DNA from: Oscillospiraceae bacterium | Lineage (GTDB): Bacteria; Bacillota; Clostridia; Oscillospirales; Oscillospiraceae | Length of the DNA stretch: 62,803 nucleotides | NCBI GenBank assembly: GCA_021202845.1 | Contig: JAJQCF010000014.1 | Coordinates: forward strand, 1-62,803 | Direction of reading: 5' to 3' | Shown: positions 43,473 through 52,683 of the stretch, one piece after another | How positions within the stretch are numbered: the stretch's first letter is position 1 | How the letters are laid out: each line of letters opens with the position of its first letter | Position numbers and translations under genes: made by a program | The notes under the pieces: model-generated | Told to the model about the DNA's origin: nothing | Databases searched by the model: none | What the model saw: the letters and a program-made list of their open reading frames with translations, nothing else

Positions 43473-44189
43473 TCAAACTGCGCCGCGGAGCGAGGCAAGC
43501 TCCGCGGCGGTGAGCGCGCGCCATTTTCCGCTCGGCAGAGCGCCCAGCGTCAGCGGCCCTTCCGCCACACGCACAAGCCGGTGGACCTTCAGCCCCGCGG
43601 CGGCGCACATTTTGCGCACCTGACGGTTGCGCCCCTCGTGTATAGTTATCTCCAGCGTGAAGCGCGCGCCGCCGCTCTCCGTCACGCTCACCCGCGCGGG
43701 CGCTATCGCGCGCCCTTCCAGCTCGCGCAGAGCGCCCAGCTGTGCCGCCGCCCTCTTCGGCTCCGCGCCCGAGACCTCCGCGCGGTAGACCTTGTCCACC
43801 TCGTGCGAGGGGTGCATAAGGCAGTTGGCAAGCTCCCCGTCGTCCGTCATTATCAGCAGCCCCTCGGTGTTGAGGTCGAGCCGCCCGACGGGATAGAGCC
43901 GCACGCCCGCGCCCTTCACAAGCTCCGCCACCGTCCTGCGCCCTTTCTCGTCCGAGAGCGTTGTCACATAGCCGCGCGGCTTATTGAGCATTATGTACGT
44001 GTGGCTGCGGATAGGCTTCACGGGAACGCCGTCCAGCCGTATGTCGTCTTTTTCCGCATCCGCGCTCTGCCCCAGCGCCACGGGTACGCCGTTGACCGTG
44101 ACCCTGCCCGCCGAAAGCATTCCCTCGGCGGCGCGGCGGGAGGCCAGCCCCGCCGCGGATATAATTTTTTGCAGCCTTTGTTCGGACAT
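43473..44189 (-). CDS. rluB: 23S rRNA/16S rRNA pseudouridine synthase (RluB/RsuA family)
   Basis: This 238-aa protein has an N-terminal S4 RNA-binding domain (LQKIISAAGLASRRAAEGML) and the catalytic domain with the Asp motif VGRLDLNTEGLLIMTDDG near 100 and GRNRQVRKMCAAAGL near 190. It converts uridine to pseudouridine in rRNA. It lies 25 bp after the carboxypeptidase gene, the usual order in Clostridia. Confidence 0.93.
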   Translation of the reverse strand: MSEQRLQKIISAAGLASRRAAEGMLSAGRVTVNGVPVALGQSADAEKDDIRLDGVPVKPIRSHTYIMLNKPRGYVTTLSDEKGRRTVAELVKGAGVRLYPVGRLDLNTEGLLIMTDDGELANCLMHPSHEVDKVYRAEVSGAEPKRAAAQLGALRELEGRAIAPARVSVTESGGARFTLEITIHEGRNRQVRKMCAAAGLKVHRLVRVAEGPLTLGALPSGKWRALTAAELASLRGAV

Positions 44190-44214
44190 TTATCGCCACT
44201 CCGTTTTTCAAAAC

Positions 44215-45354
44215 TCAAAACCTGCTGTAGTAAACTCCCGCGTTGCCCGCTATCTCCAGCGCGCGCTTGATTCTTTCCCACGGCGAGAGCAGGTTCGTCT
44301 CGTCCGTGAGAACGGCGCTTCGGCACACGATAGGCTCGCTGCCGGCCAGCTCTCCGTCCACCCACACTTCCGCGCGCCCCAAGCTCTCCCCGCTCATAAC
44401 CGGCGCGTAGACAAACATGGGCAAATACACCTTTCGCTGCACTGCGGACGTTTTGGCTGCCAGCACGCCCGCGGCGGGCGTTGTCAGCTCGGCGAACTCG
44501 GACAGGCCGGACATGACCTCCACCCTCCGCGCCCGCTCCGTGAGAAACGGCACAAGCTCATAGGCCGAGTACGCCCAGTCGTAGAGCGCGCAGTGGTCGT
44601 TCCAGTCGTCGGGGTCGCGCAGCGTCACACAGATGAGCGTCATGCCGCCGCGCTCCGCGCAGGACACCAGCGTGCGCCCGCAGGCCAAGGTGTAGCCAGT
44701 CTTGCCGCCTATGCAGCCCTCGCAGCTGCCGAGCAGCTTGTTGTGGTTTACATAAGTCAACCCGTACAGGGTGTAGGAGCGGGCGGAAAATATCTCGCGG
44801 AAGTCGTCGTTTTCAAGCGCCGCGGCAGTGATGAGCGCCAAGTCGCGGGCGGAGGAGTAGTGTCCCTCCGCGTCGAGGCCATGGGCGTTGACAAAGTGGG
44901 TGTTCTCCAGCCCCAGCTGCGCCGCCTTTTCGTTCATCAGCTCCGCGAAGCCCTCCATGCTGCCGCCCACGTGGTCCGCGAGCGCCGCGGCGGCGTCGTT
45001 GCCCGACACCAGCAGCAGCCCGTAAAGCAAGTCCTCCGCCGTGTAGCTCTTTTCGGGGTCAAGGTACATACTGGAGCCCTCGGTTGCGGCGTGCGTCCAC
45101 GTTACCTCCACGCTCTCGTCAAGCTCGCAGTGCTCCAGCACCACGAGCGCGGTCATTATCTTCGTCGTGCTGGCAATGAGCATACGCTCGTCGGCGTTCT
45201 TTTCATAGAGCACGCTGCCGGTCTCCGGCTCAAGGACGATGGCGGCGGAGGCGGAGACGGACACGCCGAGCTCCTCTCCCTCCGCCAGCGCCGCGGGCGC
45301 GCCGAGCGAGAACAGCAGTGAGGTCAATATAACAAGCGAAACCGCTTTTTTCAT
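44215..45354 (-). CDS. D-alanyl-D-alanine carboxypeptidase (PBP5/DacF family)
   Basis: This 379-aa S11 peptidase begins with a signal peptide (MKKAVSLVILTSLLFSL, cleavage near ALAEG). It carries SxxK in MLIASTTKIMTALV, SxN in LLVSGNDAAAAL and KTG in GGKTGYTLACG, plus the C-terminal beta domain. It trims the terminal D-Ala of peptidoglycan pentapeptides outside the membrane. ATG 45354 is chosen at the signal peptide; an upstream frame start would add residues in front of it. Confidence 0.92.
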   Translation of the reverse strand: MKKAVSLVILTSLLFSLGAPAALAEGEELGVSVSASAAIVLEPETGSVLYEKNADERMLIASTTKIMTALVVLEHCELDESVEVTWTHAATEGSSMYLDPEKSYTAEDLLYGLLLVSGNDAAAALADHVGGSMEGFAELMNEKAAQLGLENTHFVNAHGLDAEGHYSSARDLALITAAALENDDFREIFSARSYTLYGLTYVNHNKLLGSCEGCIGGKTGYTLACGRTLVSCAERGGMTLICVTLRDPDDWNDHCALYDWAYSAYELVPFLTERARRVEVMSGLSEFAELTTPAAGVLAAKTSAVQRKVYLPMFVYAPVMSGESLGRAEVWVDGELAGSEPIVCRSAVLTDETNLLSPWERIKRALEIAGNAGVYYSRF

Positions 45355-45433
45355 AAATAAGCACCACCCTCTGAACAAAATATGGGCAGTGCTTATTATT
45401 GTCAGGACTTATAAAAATTATGCCTGTCGGCGC

Positions 45434-45820
45434 TCACTCGGCGTCGTCCTTGTTTTTGAACTTTTCAATCAGCTCTTCAATGGCGTCCACAATTTCGGGA
45501 GCCTTTTCGATGACGCGGTCAACGGAGGTGTTGGCCGGCGGCACAATGTTAATCATGCGCACGTTGCCGTCTTTAATCACCAAAAAGCCGATGGGGTCGA
45601 TGCGTATTCCCGCGCCGCCGCCTCCGCCGAAGCCGCTTGCGGTCTTGACGGGGAAATCGCTGCCGCCGGTGCCGAAGCCGTAGCTCACGCGCGAAACGGG
45701 GATAACGGTCACGCCGTCCGCCGTCTCAATCGGGGTGCCGACAACGGTGTCCACGTTCACCATTTCCTTGATTTTGCTGATTGTTACGTCCATGAGGTTG
45801 CCAATGCCGCTGTTTTCCAT
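45434..45820 (-). CDS. ytfJ: GerW/YtfJ-family sporulation protein
   Basis: This 128-aa protein matches the YtfJ family: MDVTISKIKEMVNVDTVVG, TADGVTVIPVSRVSYGFGTG, a Gly-rich stretch and IDPIGFLVIKDGNVRMI. In spore formers it affects germination. ATG 45820 has GAAAGGAAGG upstream; a longer frame overlaps the DUF2953 gene and is rejected. Together with the DUF2953 gene directly upstream it is a common Clostridia pair. Confidence 0.9.
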   Translation of the reverse strand: MENSGIGNLMDVTISKIKEMVNVDTVVGTPIETADGVTVIPVSRVSYGFGTGGSDFPVKTASGFGGGGGAGIRIDPIGFLVIKDGNVRMINIVPPANTSVDRVIEKAPEIVDAIEELIEKFKNKDDAE

Positions 45821-45840
45821 TTGTGATATGCCTTCCTTTC

Positions 45841-46485
45841 TCAAGCTGCCGCAGACGCGGTTTGTTCGGATTTTGCGGATTTTTTTATTGTCCGTCTGCG
45901 CTTTAAGTACCAGACGAGGAACGGCACACCCGCGCAGAACGCCATATAAAGTATTTCCCAAATTTGAAACGTCGCCTTAACTCTGACGTCTATCTTCATC
46001 TTGTCGGTTGTGAAATCTATATCCGTCGTGATGTCCTCGGAGCGTATATTGACCGCACCGCGCAGGAGCGACAGCACGGAGTGCAGTATGGCGGCAATGC
46101 GCCCGTAGCCCGTGGCGGCGGTGAAAGGGTCGGCGGCCGCCCAGACGAGGTGCAGCGAGAGCAAGTCTATGCTGAGGCGGCGGCGCAGTCTCCCAAGCGC
46201 CTTGAGGCCGAGGGAGGCGAAGTAGAAAATGTCGTCCTTGTTTATCCCAAGGCTGTTTTTCGGCTTCTCGGCGGCGTCCTCGGTCGGCTCTTTCTTCTTT
46301 TTCGCCTTTTTCTCCTTTTTTGGTTTTTCCGGCTTGTCCTTTTGTTTTTTCGGCAGTATGGTTATGCGGACGAAACCCGCCTTTGCGCGCAGGACAAAGC
46401 CCTGCGCGGAGTAGGCCGCGTCAACGCCGACGCTCATCAGCAAAAGCGCCGCCAGAAGCAGTATTATTATCGTCAGCGCAATCAT
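45841..46485 (-). CDS. DUF2953 membrane protein
   Basis: This 214-aa protein has an N-terminal membrane segment (residues 3-22), a Lys/Glu-rich low-complexity region (about 47-75), a conserved central part (LRRRLSIDLLSLHLVWAAAD, then TGYGRIAAILHSVL) and a C-terminal membrane segment. This is the DUF2953 pattern of proteins linked to sporulation genes. Function unknown. It lies between scpB and ytfJ. Confidence 0.8.
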   Translation of the reverse strand: MIALTIIILLLAALLLMSVGVDAAYSAQGFVLRAKAGFVRITILPKKQKDKPEKPKKEKKAKKKKEPTEDAAEKPKNSLGINKDDIFYFASLGLKALGRLRRRLSIDLLSLHLVWAAADPFTAATGYGRIAAILHSVLSLLRGAVNIRSEDITTDIDFTTDKMKIDVRVKATFQIWEILYMAFCAGVPFLVWYLKRRRTIKKSAKSEQTASAAA

Positions 46486-46505
46486 GCCCGCCCCTCCTTA
46501 GCTTT

Positions 46506-47120
46506 TCAGCTTTCCTCAATCTTCATCTGGGCATCCTCGCCGTTTTCGGCGTTCTTCATGGCGTCTATGGTGTTTTGCAGTGCTATAATTCCCTCGTCCG
46601 AGGTCAAATCCGGCAGCGGCGGCAGCTCATCAAGGGAGCTTATGCCCATTGTCCGCAGAAAGCCGTCGCCCGTTTTGAAAAGCGTGGGGCGGCCCGGGAC
46701 CTCCAACTTGCCGCAGGGCTCTATAAGCCCCTTGTCCGCCAGCACGCCCACGGTGTAGGAGCTGTCCACCCCGCGCACCTGCTCTATATACGCCCTCGTA
46801 ACCGGCTGGTAGTAGGCCACTATCGCCAGCGTCTCCAGCGCGGCGGGCGAAAGGCGCGGCGGGCGGCGCTGCTCCAGCGCGCGCACGACCTCTCCGGCGA
46901 ACTCCGGCGACGAGGTCATTTGCAGCCTGTTTTCCAGCCGCAGAAGGCGGATTCCGCGCCGGTTGACGCTGTACTCGTCGGCAAGTCGCTCCGCAGCGGA
47001 ATATATTTCGTCCTCGCCCGTACCCAGCACGGCGGCTATTTTCTCCACCGGCACCGGCTCGCCCGAGGCAAAGAGTATGGCTTCAACCGCCGCTTCTGTC
47101 TCTTTAATATCCATAAACAA
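46506..47120 (-). CDS. scpB: Segregation and condensation protein B
   Basis: This 204-aa protein consists of two winged-helix domains, with IKETEAAVEAILFASGEPV at the start and LSPAALETLAIVAYYQPVTR near 90-109. ScpB binds ScpA and Smc to compact and segregate the chromosome. It lies 6 bp downstream of scpA. smc itself is not in the window. Confidence 0.94.
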   Translation of the reverse strand: MFMDIKETEAAVEAILFASGEPVPVEKIAAVLGTGEDEIYSAAERLADEYSVNRRGIRLLRLENRLQMTSSPEFAGEVVRALEQRRPPRLSPAALETLAIVAYYQPVTRAYIEQVRGVDSSYTVGVLADKGLIEPCGKLEVPGRPTLFKTGDGFLRTMGISSLDELPPLPDLTSDEGIIALQNTIDAMKNAENGEDAQMKIEES

Positions 47121-47126
47121 GGGTTC

Positions 47127-47927
47127 CTATTCTTCTTTTTCTTCTTCCCTGTTGGGGAATAAATCCTCGGCGCTGCCGTGCAGGTACTCCACAATCAGCT
47201 CTTCCCCGCTGAGCGTCAGATGTATATATCCGCTTGAACACAGCTCCAGCACCGAGACGAACGCCGCCACGACCTCGCTGCGGCTGCCGCTCTCCTCGTA
47301 GAGCGCAGTCAGCGGCAGTCTGCCCTCGCTCTTGAGGCGGTCTATTATCTGGCAGCTCTTGTCGCGTATGCTGTACACAATGCGCCGCGGTATGAGCGGG
47401 CGGCGGCTTTCGCGCTGCGCCGCCTCCGGCGCCTCCGGCACGCGGGAAAATGCGTTGACAAGCGCCTGCATCAGCTCCCAGCTCTCGTGGCGGTAGCGGT
47501 ACTCCTTCAGCCCCCGCAGCGGCTCCGGCGGCTTGGGGATATACAGCGAGCCGACGGCGCTCATCCTGCCCAGCTCCGGCGCGACCTCCTTTATGCCGCC
47601 CAGCACGTCGCGCGCTTTCAGCTGCTCCAGCGACTGCATCAGCTCTTCCAATTCCGAGACCTCCTCCCTTGCGGCGAGGAGCGTTCGGGTCTTGATATAC
47701 AGCAGGTGCGAGGCCATCTGCACAAACTCGCTCGCCACCTCCAAGTCCATAGACTCCATTGTTGCAAGGTATTCCATGTACTGGTCGAGTATTTTCGAGA
47801 CCTGTATATCGCGTATCTCAATCTTGTTGCGGGAAAGGAGCAGCAGTATAAGGTTCAGCGGGCCTTCAAAGTCCGCCAGCTCATCCTTGGAGCGGACAAT
47901 GCCCTCAAGGTGGTACGTCGGTTCCAT
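47127..47927 (-). CDS. scpA: Segregation and condensation protein A
   Basis: This 266-aa kleisin starts YHLEGIVRSKDELADFEGPL followed by NLILLLLSRNKIEIRDI, typical of ScpA, and has the C-terminal winged helix (SGSRSEVVAAFVSVLELCS). It bridges Smc head domains. It forms an operon with scpB and follows the site-2 protease gene by 13 bp. Confidence 0.94.
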   Translation of the reverse strand: MEPTYHLEGIVRSKDELADFEGPLNLILLLLSRNKIEIRDIQVSKILDQYMEYLATMESMDLEVASEFVQMASHLLYIKTRTLLAAREEVSELEELMQSLEQLKARDVLGGIKEVAPELGRMSAVGSLYIPKPPEPLRGLKEYRYRHESWELMQALVNAFSRVPEAPEAAQRESRRPLIPRRIVYSIRDKSCQIIDRLKSEGRLPLTALYEESGSRSEVVAAFVSVLELCSSGYIHLTLSGEELIVEYLHGSAEDLFPNREEEKEE

Positions 47928-47940
47928 GCGTCAGGCTCCT

Positions 47941-48630
47941 TCATGTGAAAATAAGCGCCAAGCTGCAGCCCCACTCGGCAAATATAAACAGCTTGTCCGC
48001 CACCCAGCCTGCCGCCGTGGAGAGCGGGCTGTTGAAAACATTCAGCAGGCACAGCGCCATGAGCACAATCATTCCGTAGCGCTCGTAGCGCATGAGCTTG
48101 TAGTAGCGCTCGTCGCTGAGAAAGGAAAAGAAAATCTTTGACCCGTCCAGCGGCGGCAGAGGAATTATGTTGAATATCGCCAGCACGAGGCTCATGTACG
48201 CCGTCATGTACAGCATTTGCAGCAGCGTTGAAGCAATCTCCGTGTCCGCCGCGTACAGCTTCGGCCAGCACAGGCCGTAGAGGAACATGAACACGCAGGC
48301 AATCACAACATTCGCCAGCGGCCCCGCGGCGGCGGTTATCGCCATGCCGCGCTTGGGATTTTTGAAATTGCGCATATTCACCGGCACAGGCTTCGCCCAG
48401 CCGAAGTGGCAAACAGCCATCATAATGAGGCCGAAAATATCAATGTGTCTTATGGGGTTGAGCGTTAAGCGTCCGGCGTTCTTCGCCGTCATGTCGCCCA
48501 GCAGGTAGGCCGCGAAGCCGTGGCTCAGCTCGTGCAGAACTATGCAGATAAGCGCTGGGACAACGGAAACCAGCGCGCTCGTGAGCACCGACCAGTCCAG
48601 CCCGTTCCATATGGTGCTCACCGTCCCCAA
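47941..48630 (-). CDS. Site-2 protease family (M50) membrane metalloprotease
   Basis: This 229-aa protein has about six membrane segments. The zinc motif HELSH is at residues 33-37 (LICIVLHELSHGFAAYLLGD), with the second motif NIIPLPPLDGSK near 165. It belongs to the SpoIVFB/YwhC-like small M50 group, which cleave membrane substrates within the bilayer. It begins the operon running through scpA, scpB, ytfJ and rluB. Substrate unknown. Confidence 0.9.
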   Translation of the reverse strand: MGTVSTIWNGLDWSVLTSALVSVVPALICIVLHELSHGFAAYLLGDMTAKNAGRLTLNPIRHIDIFGLIMMAVCHFGWAKPVPVNMRNFKNPKRGMAITAAAGPLANVVIACVFMFLYGLCWPKLYAADTEIASTLLQMLYMTAYMSLVLAIFNIIPLPPLDGSKIFFSFLSDERYYKLMRYERYGMIVLMALCLLNVFNSPLSTAAGWVADKLFIFAEWGCSLALIFT

Positions 48631-48727
48631 ACCCTTCGCCTCCCGCGTGCGTTAATACTATTAAATGTTATATCATATTTGCCGCAAAAAAGCAATACAT
48701 AGCAAAAAGTCTGATTGAGGAAAAGTA

Positions 48728-48765
48728 TAAGTGGCTACACCACGTATTGCGGTGCAGCCGCTTGC
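48728..48765 (-). terminator. Probable terminator after the SLH-CAP gene
   Basis: AGTGGCTACACC and GGTGCAGCCGCT (roughly 48729-48765) form a stem with some G-U pairs; on the minus strand it is followed by TATACTTTTCC. Confidence 0.5.
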
Positions 48766-48777
48766 TTAATTGTTTAT

Positions 48778-49896
48778 TTAATCCCAAGTATCATATCCGG
48801 CTTTCTCAAGTTGCCCTGCTCCTGCAAACTGAGCTGAGCAGTATACCCTTGAGTTATTAACGTATACTCCGCACCCAATGTAATATCTGATGCTTAACAT
48901 GGCCGTATTGTGACCAGGTGAATTCTTCCACATTTCGAAAATTATATCAGCGGCTTCAGACAAAGTTGCATTGTATGAGGAATCGCTTAAAGCTATGTTT
49001 TCATCGCATCCCATTTGTGTGCCAAACAGATCTTCGTAAATTGTACCGCCAGCTCTCCCGTCTGGTCGCTTGTGACTAAAGCTCGTAACAATTTCTTCTG
49101 CTCTAACTGTGCAAGCCTCATTCATGAACTCTTTGATTTCAAGCCTATTCAGCCCATTTTCCTCACGCCAGTCGTTGACATTGTCAATGATGAGAGCGCT
49201 GGTAATTTGGTTAATTACGGTTTCATTAAGCCCTGCGTCTGTCAATAGTGTGCGACGTGTTTCCTCGGCTTTGCACCAATAACACGTTTTCATTAAGACT
49301 GTAGCGGCTTCAGCCCTTGTAAGTGTATCTGTTGGTCTGAACGAACCATCTTCTCCGCCGGTCAAGAGGCCAATATAGTAGCAATATTCTACGGCATCTT
49401 TATATTTGGCATCTATTTCCGAAGCATCTGGAACATCGCTTAGAGCGCCGCTGGTATCTATATTTACTTCTGTATTGTATTCTGTGCAGATGTTATACAT
49501 TATCAAGGCCATTTCTTGACGGGATATTGCTTGGCTTAGACTGGTTTCGTCAATGGAGATGCCATCGAGGTAGCCGTTATTCGATAGATATCTAACGTAT
49601 CCTGAATACCAACTATCAGATGAAGTCATCTGTGCCTGTATTTCGTCTTTGTGTGAAGCACGGCCCATCATAGTTATGAATTGGGCATTAGTTAAAGTGC
49701 CATTTGGGTCAAATTCAGTTTCAGACACGCCTTCTACAATATATTCGCCCCAGCAATAGCTTATTGCCACTTTAGCCCAATGACCTGTTGGAACGTCTTC
49801 AAACGGAAACTTACCTCTGTAAGTTGCCAGCACCGGCGTTCCCATCATCACCACCATAACCGCCGCCAGCGCAAGGGAAATCAACTTTTTCTTCAT
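48778..49896 (-). CDS. Surface protein with three SLH repeats and a CAP domain
   Basis: This 372-aa secreted protein starts with a signal peptide (MKKKLISLALAAVMVVMMG, cleavage near VLATY). Three S-layer-homology repeats follow (about 28-75, 92-138, 150-205), then a C-terminal CAP/SCP domain (about 220-370) with VNDWREENGLNRLEIKEFM, SFSHKRPDG and SPGHNTAMLS. SLH repeats anchor proteins to the cell wall; CAP domains have varied roles. Codons are clearly more AT-rich than in the neighbours. It stands where smc/ftsY often follow the Elp3-like gene. Confidence 0.85.
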   Translation of the reverse strand: MKKKLISLALAAVMVVMMGTPVLATYRGKFPFEDVPTGHWAKVAISYCWGEYIVEGVSETEFDPNGTLTNAQFITMMGRASHKDEIQAQMTSSDSWYSGYVRYLSNNGYLDGISIDETSLSQAISRQEMALIMYNICTEYNTEVNIDTSGALSDVPDASEIDAKYKDAVEYCYYIGLLTGGEDGSFRPTDTLTRAEAATVLMKTCYWCKAEETRRTLLTDAGLNETVINQITSALIIDNVNDWREENGLNRLEIKEFMNEACTVRAEEIVTSFSHKRPDGRAGGTIYEDLFGTQMGCDENIALSDSSYNATLSEAADIIFEMWKNSPGHNTAMLSIRYYIGCGVYVNNSRVYCSAQFAGAGQLEKAGYDTWD

Positions 49897-49986
49897 ACCG
49901 TAAACACTCTCCTATCTTTTTGTATGTCTTTCAATTATATCATGCTTTGCGCCATTTTAAAGCCTTATTTCTTGTTTTTTACTGCG

Positions 49987-50994
49987 CTATTTAACGCCGG
50001 TTATTACAATCTCCTCGCGCTGGCCGCATGTTTCTATAATTTTTAGGGACGAGAGGGAAAATTCGGTTGTCAGTGCTTTTATGTTGACGCGCTTTTGGCC
50101 CACGGCCTGCGACATTTTTCCCTGCGGCACAGAGAGCGTCACGGCGCTGCCGGTCGGGGTTCCGCGCAAGAGAGTGCGCGCGGACTTGAGGAAGACGCGG
50201 CTTTTTACCATTTCTCCCAGCGCGGGGTGGTAGGCTCCCGCCGCGGCGTCGCCCGCGCTCAGCGCGTCGGTGGGGTTCAGCCCTAAGCGTATGACGGGTA
50301 TGCCCGCGCGCTCAAACAGCGGCAGTATTTCCGAGCAGACCTCGACGGCGTCCTCAACCGTGTGCTCGGCGTACTCGCCCGCCCGCCACATATCATACAG
50401 CGCCGTACCGCGGATTATCACCGTGGGGTAAATGCGGACGCCATCGGGCCGGAGGGCAATTATGCGCTTCGCCGTCTCTATGTCGGTATCGAAGTCGGAG
50501 CCGGGCAGTCCCGTCATCATTTGCAGTATGAGCGTGAAGCCCGCTTCTTTTATCATCTGTGAGCTGCGCGCCGCGTCCTCCGCCGTGTGGCCGCGGGAGC
50601 ACCGGTCAAGCACGCTGTCCGACATGGACTGCACGCCCAGCTCTATGGTGGAAACGCCGCTACCGCGCAGCAGCGCCAGATTCTCCGCGTCAATGGCGTC
50701 GGGGCGGGTAGAAAGGCGTATGTCCGTCAGGCTGCCGTCGGCCAAAAACGGCTCGGCGGCGGACAGCAGCGCGCGCTGATGAGAGCGCGGAATGGCGGTG
50801 AAGCTGCCGCCGTAAAAAGCAAGCTGCGCCGGAGTGAGCCCGCGCTCGCGCGCAGAGCGCACCGCCTCGGCAACGTCGCTCTCCGTTGCCGCAGTCACGC
50901 TACCGGAGATGCGCCGCTGGTTGCAGAAAACGCAGTCGTGCGGGCAGCCGAGGTGCGGCACAAATATCGGGATAATGCTTTTTCTGGCGTTCAT
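49987..50994 (-). CDS. Elp3-like radical SAM protein
   Basis: This 335-aa protein has the radical SAM motif CPHDCVFCNQRRISG (C17, C21, C24) and FYGGSFTAI, ELGVQSMSD and YPTVIIRGTALYDMW, typical of the COG1243 bacterial Elp3-like family. It lacks the acetyltransferase domain of true Elp3, so tRNA modification is possible but unproven. It overlaps rnc by 4 bp. In Clostridia this gene commonly follows rnc. Confidence 0.88.
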   Translation of the reverse strand: MNARKSIIPIFVPHLGCPHDCVFCNQRRISGSVTAATESDVAEAVRSARERGLTPAQLAFYGGSFTAIPRSHQRALLSAAEPFLADGSLTDIRLSTRPDAIDAENLALLRGSGVSTIELGVQSMSDSVLDRCSRGHTAEDAARSSQMIKEAGFTLILQMMTGLPGSDFDTDIETAKRIIALRPDGVRIYPTVIIRGTALYDMWRAGEYAEHTVEDAVEVCSEILPLFERAGIPVIRLGLNPTDALSAGDAAAGAYHPALGEMVKSRVFLKSARTLLRGTPTGSAVTLSVPQGKMSQAVGQKRVNIKALTTEFSLSSLKIIETCGQREEIVITGVK

Positions 50995-51662
50995 TTTGCG
51001 GAAAGGCGCTTCAGCGCTTCGGCGGCGGCGTTTTGCTCGGCCTCCTTCTTTGTGCGGCCCGTGCCCTCGCCTATGGCGCTGCCGTTCAGCAGCACGGTCA
51101 TGGTGAAGCGCTTCATGTGGTCGGGGCCGCTCTCGCCCGTCAGCTCATAGCTCAGAGCCTGACCCGGGCGGCGCTGCACAAGCTCCTGCAGCGCGGTCTT
51201 GCAGTCCGTCAGGCGGGAGGCCTCGCCGTTGTAGAGCGCGGGGAGAATTTCGCGGCAGATGAACTCCTCCGCCGCCGCCAAGCCGCCGTCCAAATATATG
51301 GCGGCTATGAGCGCCTCCACGCAGTCTGCCATTATCGAGGGGCGGCGGCGTCCTCCGCTGGACTCCTCACCGCGGCCAAGGCGCAGCTCCTGCCCCAGCT
51401 CCAGTCTGTCGGCCACGGCGTGCAGCGCCTGTTCGCAGACCAGCTCGGAACGCAGCTTTGTCATTCTGCCCTCGGCAATTTCCGGCGTCAGCGCGTAGAG
51501 GTGCGCCGCCGTCACCATGCCCAGCACGCTGTCGCCCAAAAACTCCAGCCGCTCGTTGCTCTCGCAGCGGTGCTCGTTGGCGTAGCTGGAGTGCGTCACG
51601 GCTGTCAGCGCGAGCTGCGCGTTTTGGAAATCATATTGCAGCTTTTTCCCCAGCTCAGACAT
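50991..51662 (-). CDS. rnc: Ribonuclease III
   Basis: This 223-aa enzyme has the RNase III signature NERLEFLGDSVLGMV near 38-52 and a C-terminal double-stranded RNA-binding domain (TALQELVQRRPGQALSY through GRTKKEAEQNAAAEAL). It cleaves rRNA precursors and duplex mRNAs. It overlaps plsX by 8 bp. The acpP gene that often lies between plsX and rnc is absent. Confidence 0.95.
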   Translation of the reverse strand: MSELGKKLQYDFQNAQLALTAVTHSSYANEHRCESNERLEFLGDSVLGMVTAAHLYALTPEIAEGRMTKLRSELVCEQALHAVADRLELGQELRLGRGEESSGGRRRPSIMADCVEALIAAIYLDGGLAAAEEFICREILPALYNGEASRLTDCKTALQELVQRRPGQALSYELTGESGPDHMKRFTMTVLLNGSAIGEGTGRTKKEAEQNAAAEALKRLSAK

Positions 51663-52683
51663 TTTTCTCGTCCTTCACTTTCATAAACTCTATGTTCCGC
51701 GTAATTTCGTCCGTCACTCCGGCCTGCACGAAGGCTATGGCCTGCTTGATCGCGGAGCGTATGGCTCTGGCGTTGCTGCCGCCGTGCGCCTTGATAACCG
51801 GCTTGGAGATGCCCAGCAGCGCCGTGCCGCCGTACTCGCTGACGCTGAGCTGGGTTTTCAGCCCTTTGAGCTCGGAGGCAATGAGCGCGCCCGCTAACTT
51901 GCCCTTGACGCCGGAGTAGAAAACGCCCTTGACGCTGCGCATGACGAACGCCGCCGCGCCCTCAAGCGTTTTGAGAAAAATATTGCCGGAAAAGCCGTCC
52001 GCAACCACAACGTCGGCGCCGTTTTCCATAATGGCTGTCGGCTCTATGTTGCCGATAAAGTTAATTCTGCCGCTCGCGCCCGCCTCGGTGAGCAGCGCGT
52101 GAACCTCGCGGCTAAGGGCGGTGCCCTTGTTGTTCTCCGCGCCGATGTTCAGCAGCCCGACGCGCGGGCTCTCGCAGCCCAGCACGCTCTGGGAGTAAAA
52201 TGAGCCCATGTAGGCAAATTGCAGCAGCAGCTCCGCCGTACACTCGGCGTTCGCGCCGCAGTCTATGAGCAGCGCGCCGCTGCCGCCGTTCGGCAGCGCG
52301 GGAGCCAGCGCCGCGCGGCGTATTCCGCGTATGCGCTTGACAATGAGCGTCGCGCCGGAGAGCAGCGCGCCCGTGTTGCCCGCGGAGATGCAGGCGTCGC
52401 CCGCGCCGTCGCGCAGCAGCCTCAGCGCCACGGCCATGGAACAGTGCTTTTTTGTCGTCACAACCGACGTGGGGTCGTCGCACATTTCAATAACGTCCGG
52501 CGCGTCAGCCACGGTTATGTGCAGGTTATCCTCCGCGCCGCAGTCGGCGAGGCATTTTTTAACTTCGTCCTCGCGGCCGACCAGAATTATGTCAACCCCG
52601 AACTCGCTCTGGGCGTCCACAGCGCCCCGCACAATCTCCTGTGGAGCATTGTCGCCGCCCATTGCGTCAATAATTATTTTCAT
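51655..52683 (-). CDS. plsX: Phosphate acyltransferase PlsX
   Basis: This 342-aa protein starts [20 protein letters not shown] and has [14 protein letters not shown] near 95, [16 protein letters not shown] near 240 and the C-terminal [18 protein letters not shown]. It converts acyl-ACP to acyl phosphate, which is used by PlsY and, downstream, PlsC. It overlaps trmFO by 4 bp and rnc by 8 bp. Confidence 0.95.
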   Translation of the reverse strand: MKIIIDAMGGDNAPQEIVRGAVDAQSEFGVDIILVGREDEVKKCLADCGAEDNLHITVADAPDVIEMCDDPTSVVTTKKHCSMAVALRLLRDGAGDACISAGNTGALLSGATLIVKRIRGIRRAALAPALPNGGSGALLIDCGANAECTAELLLQFAYMGSFYSQSVLGCESPRVGLLNIGAENNKGTALSREVHALLTEAGASGRINFIGNIEPTAIMENGADVVVADGFSGNIFLKTLEGAAAFVMRSVKGVFYSGVKGKLAGALIASELKGLKTQLSVSEYGGTALLGISKPVIKAHGGSNARAIRSAIKQAIAFVQAGVTDEITRNIEFMKVKDEKNV

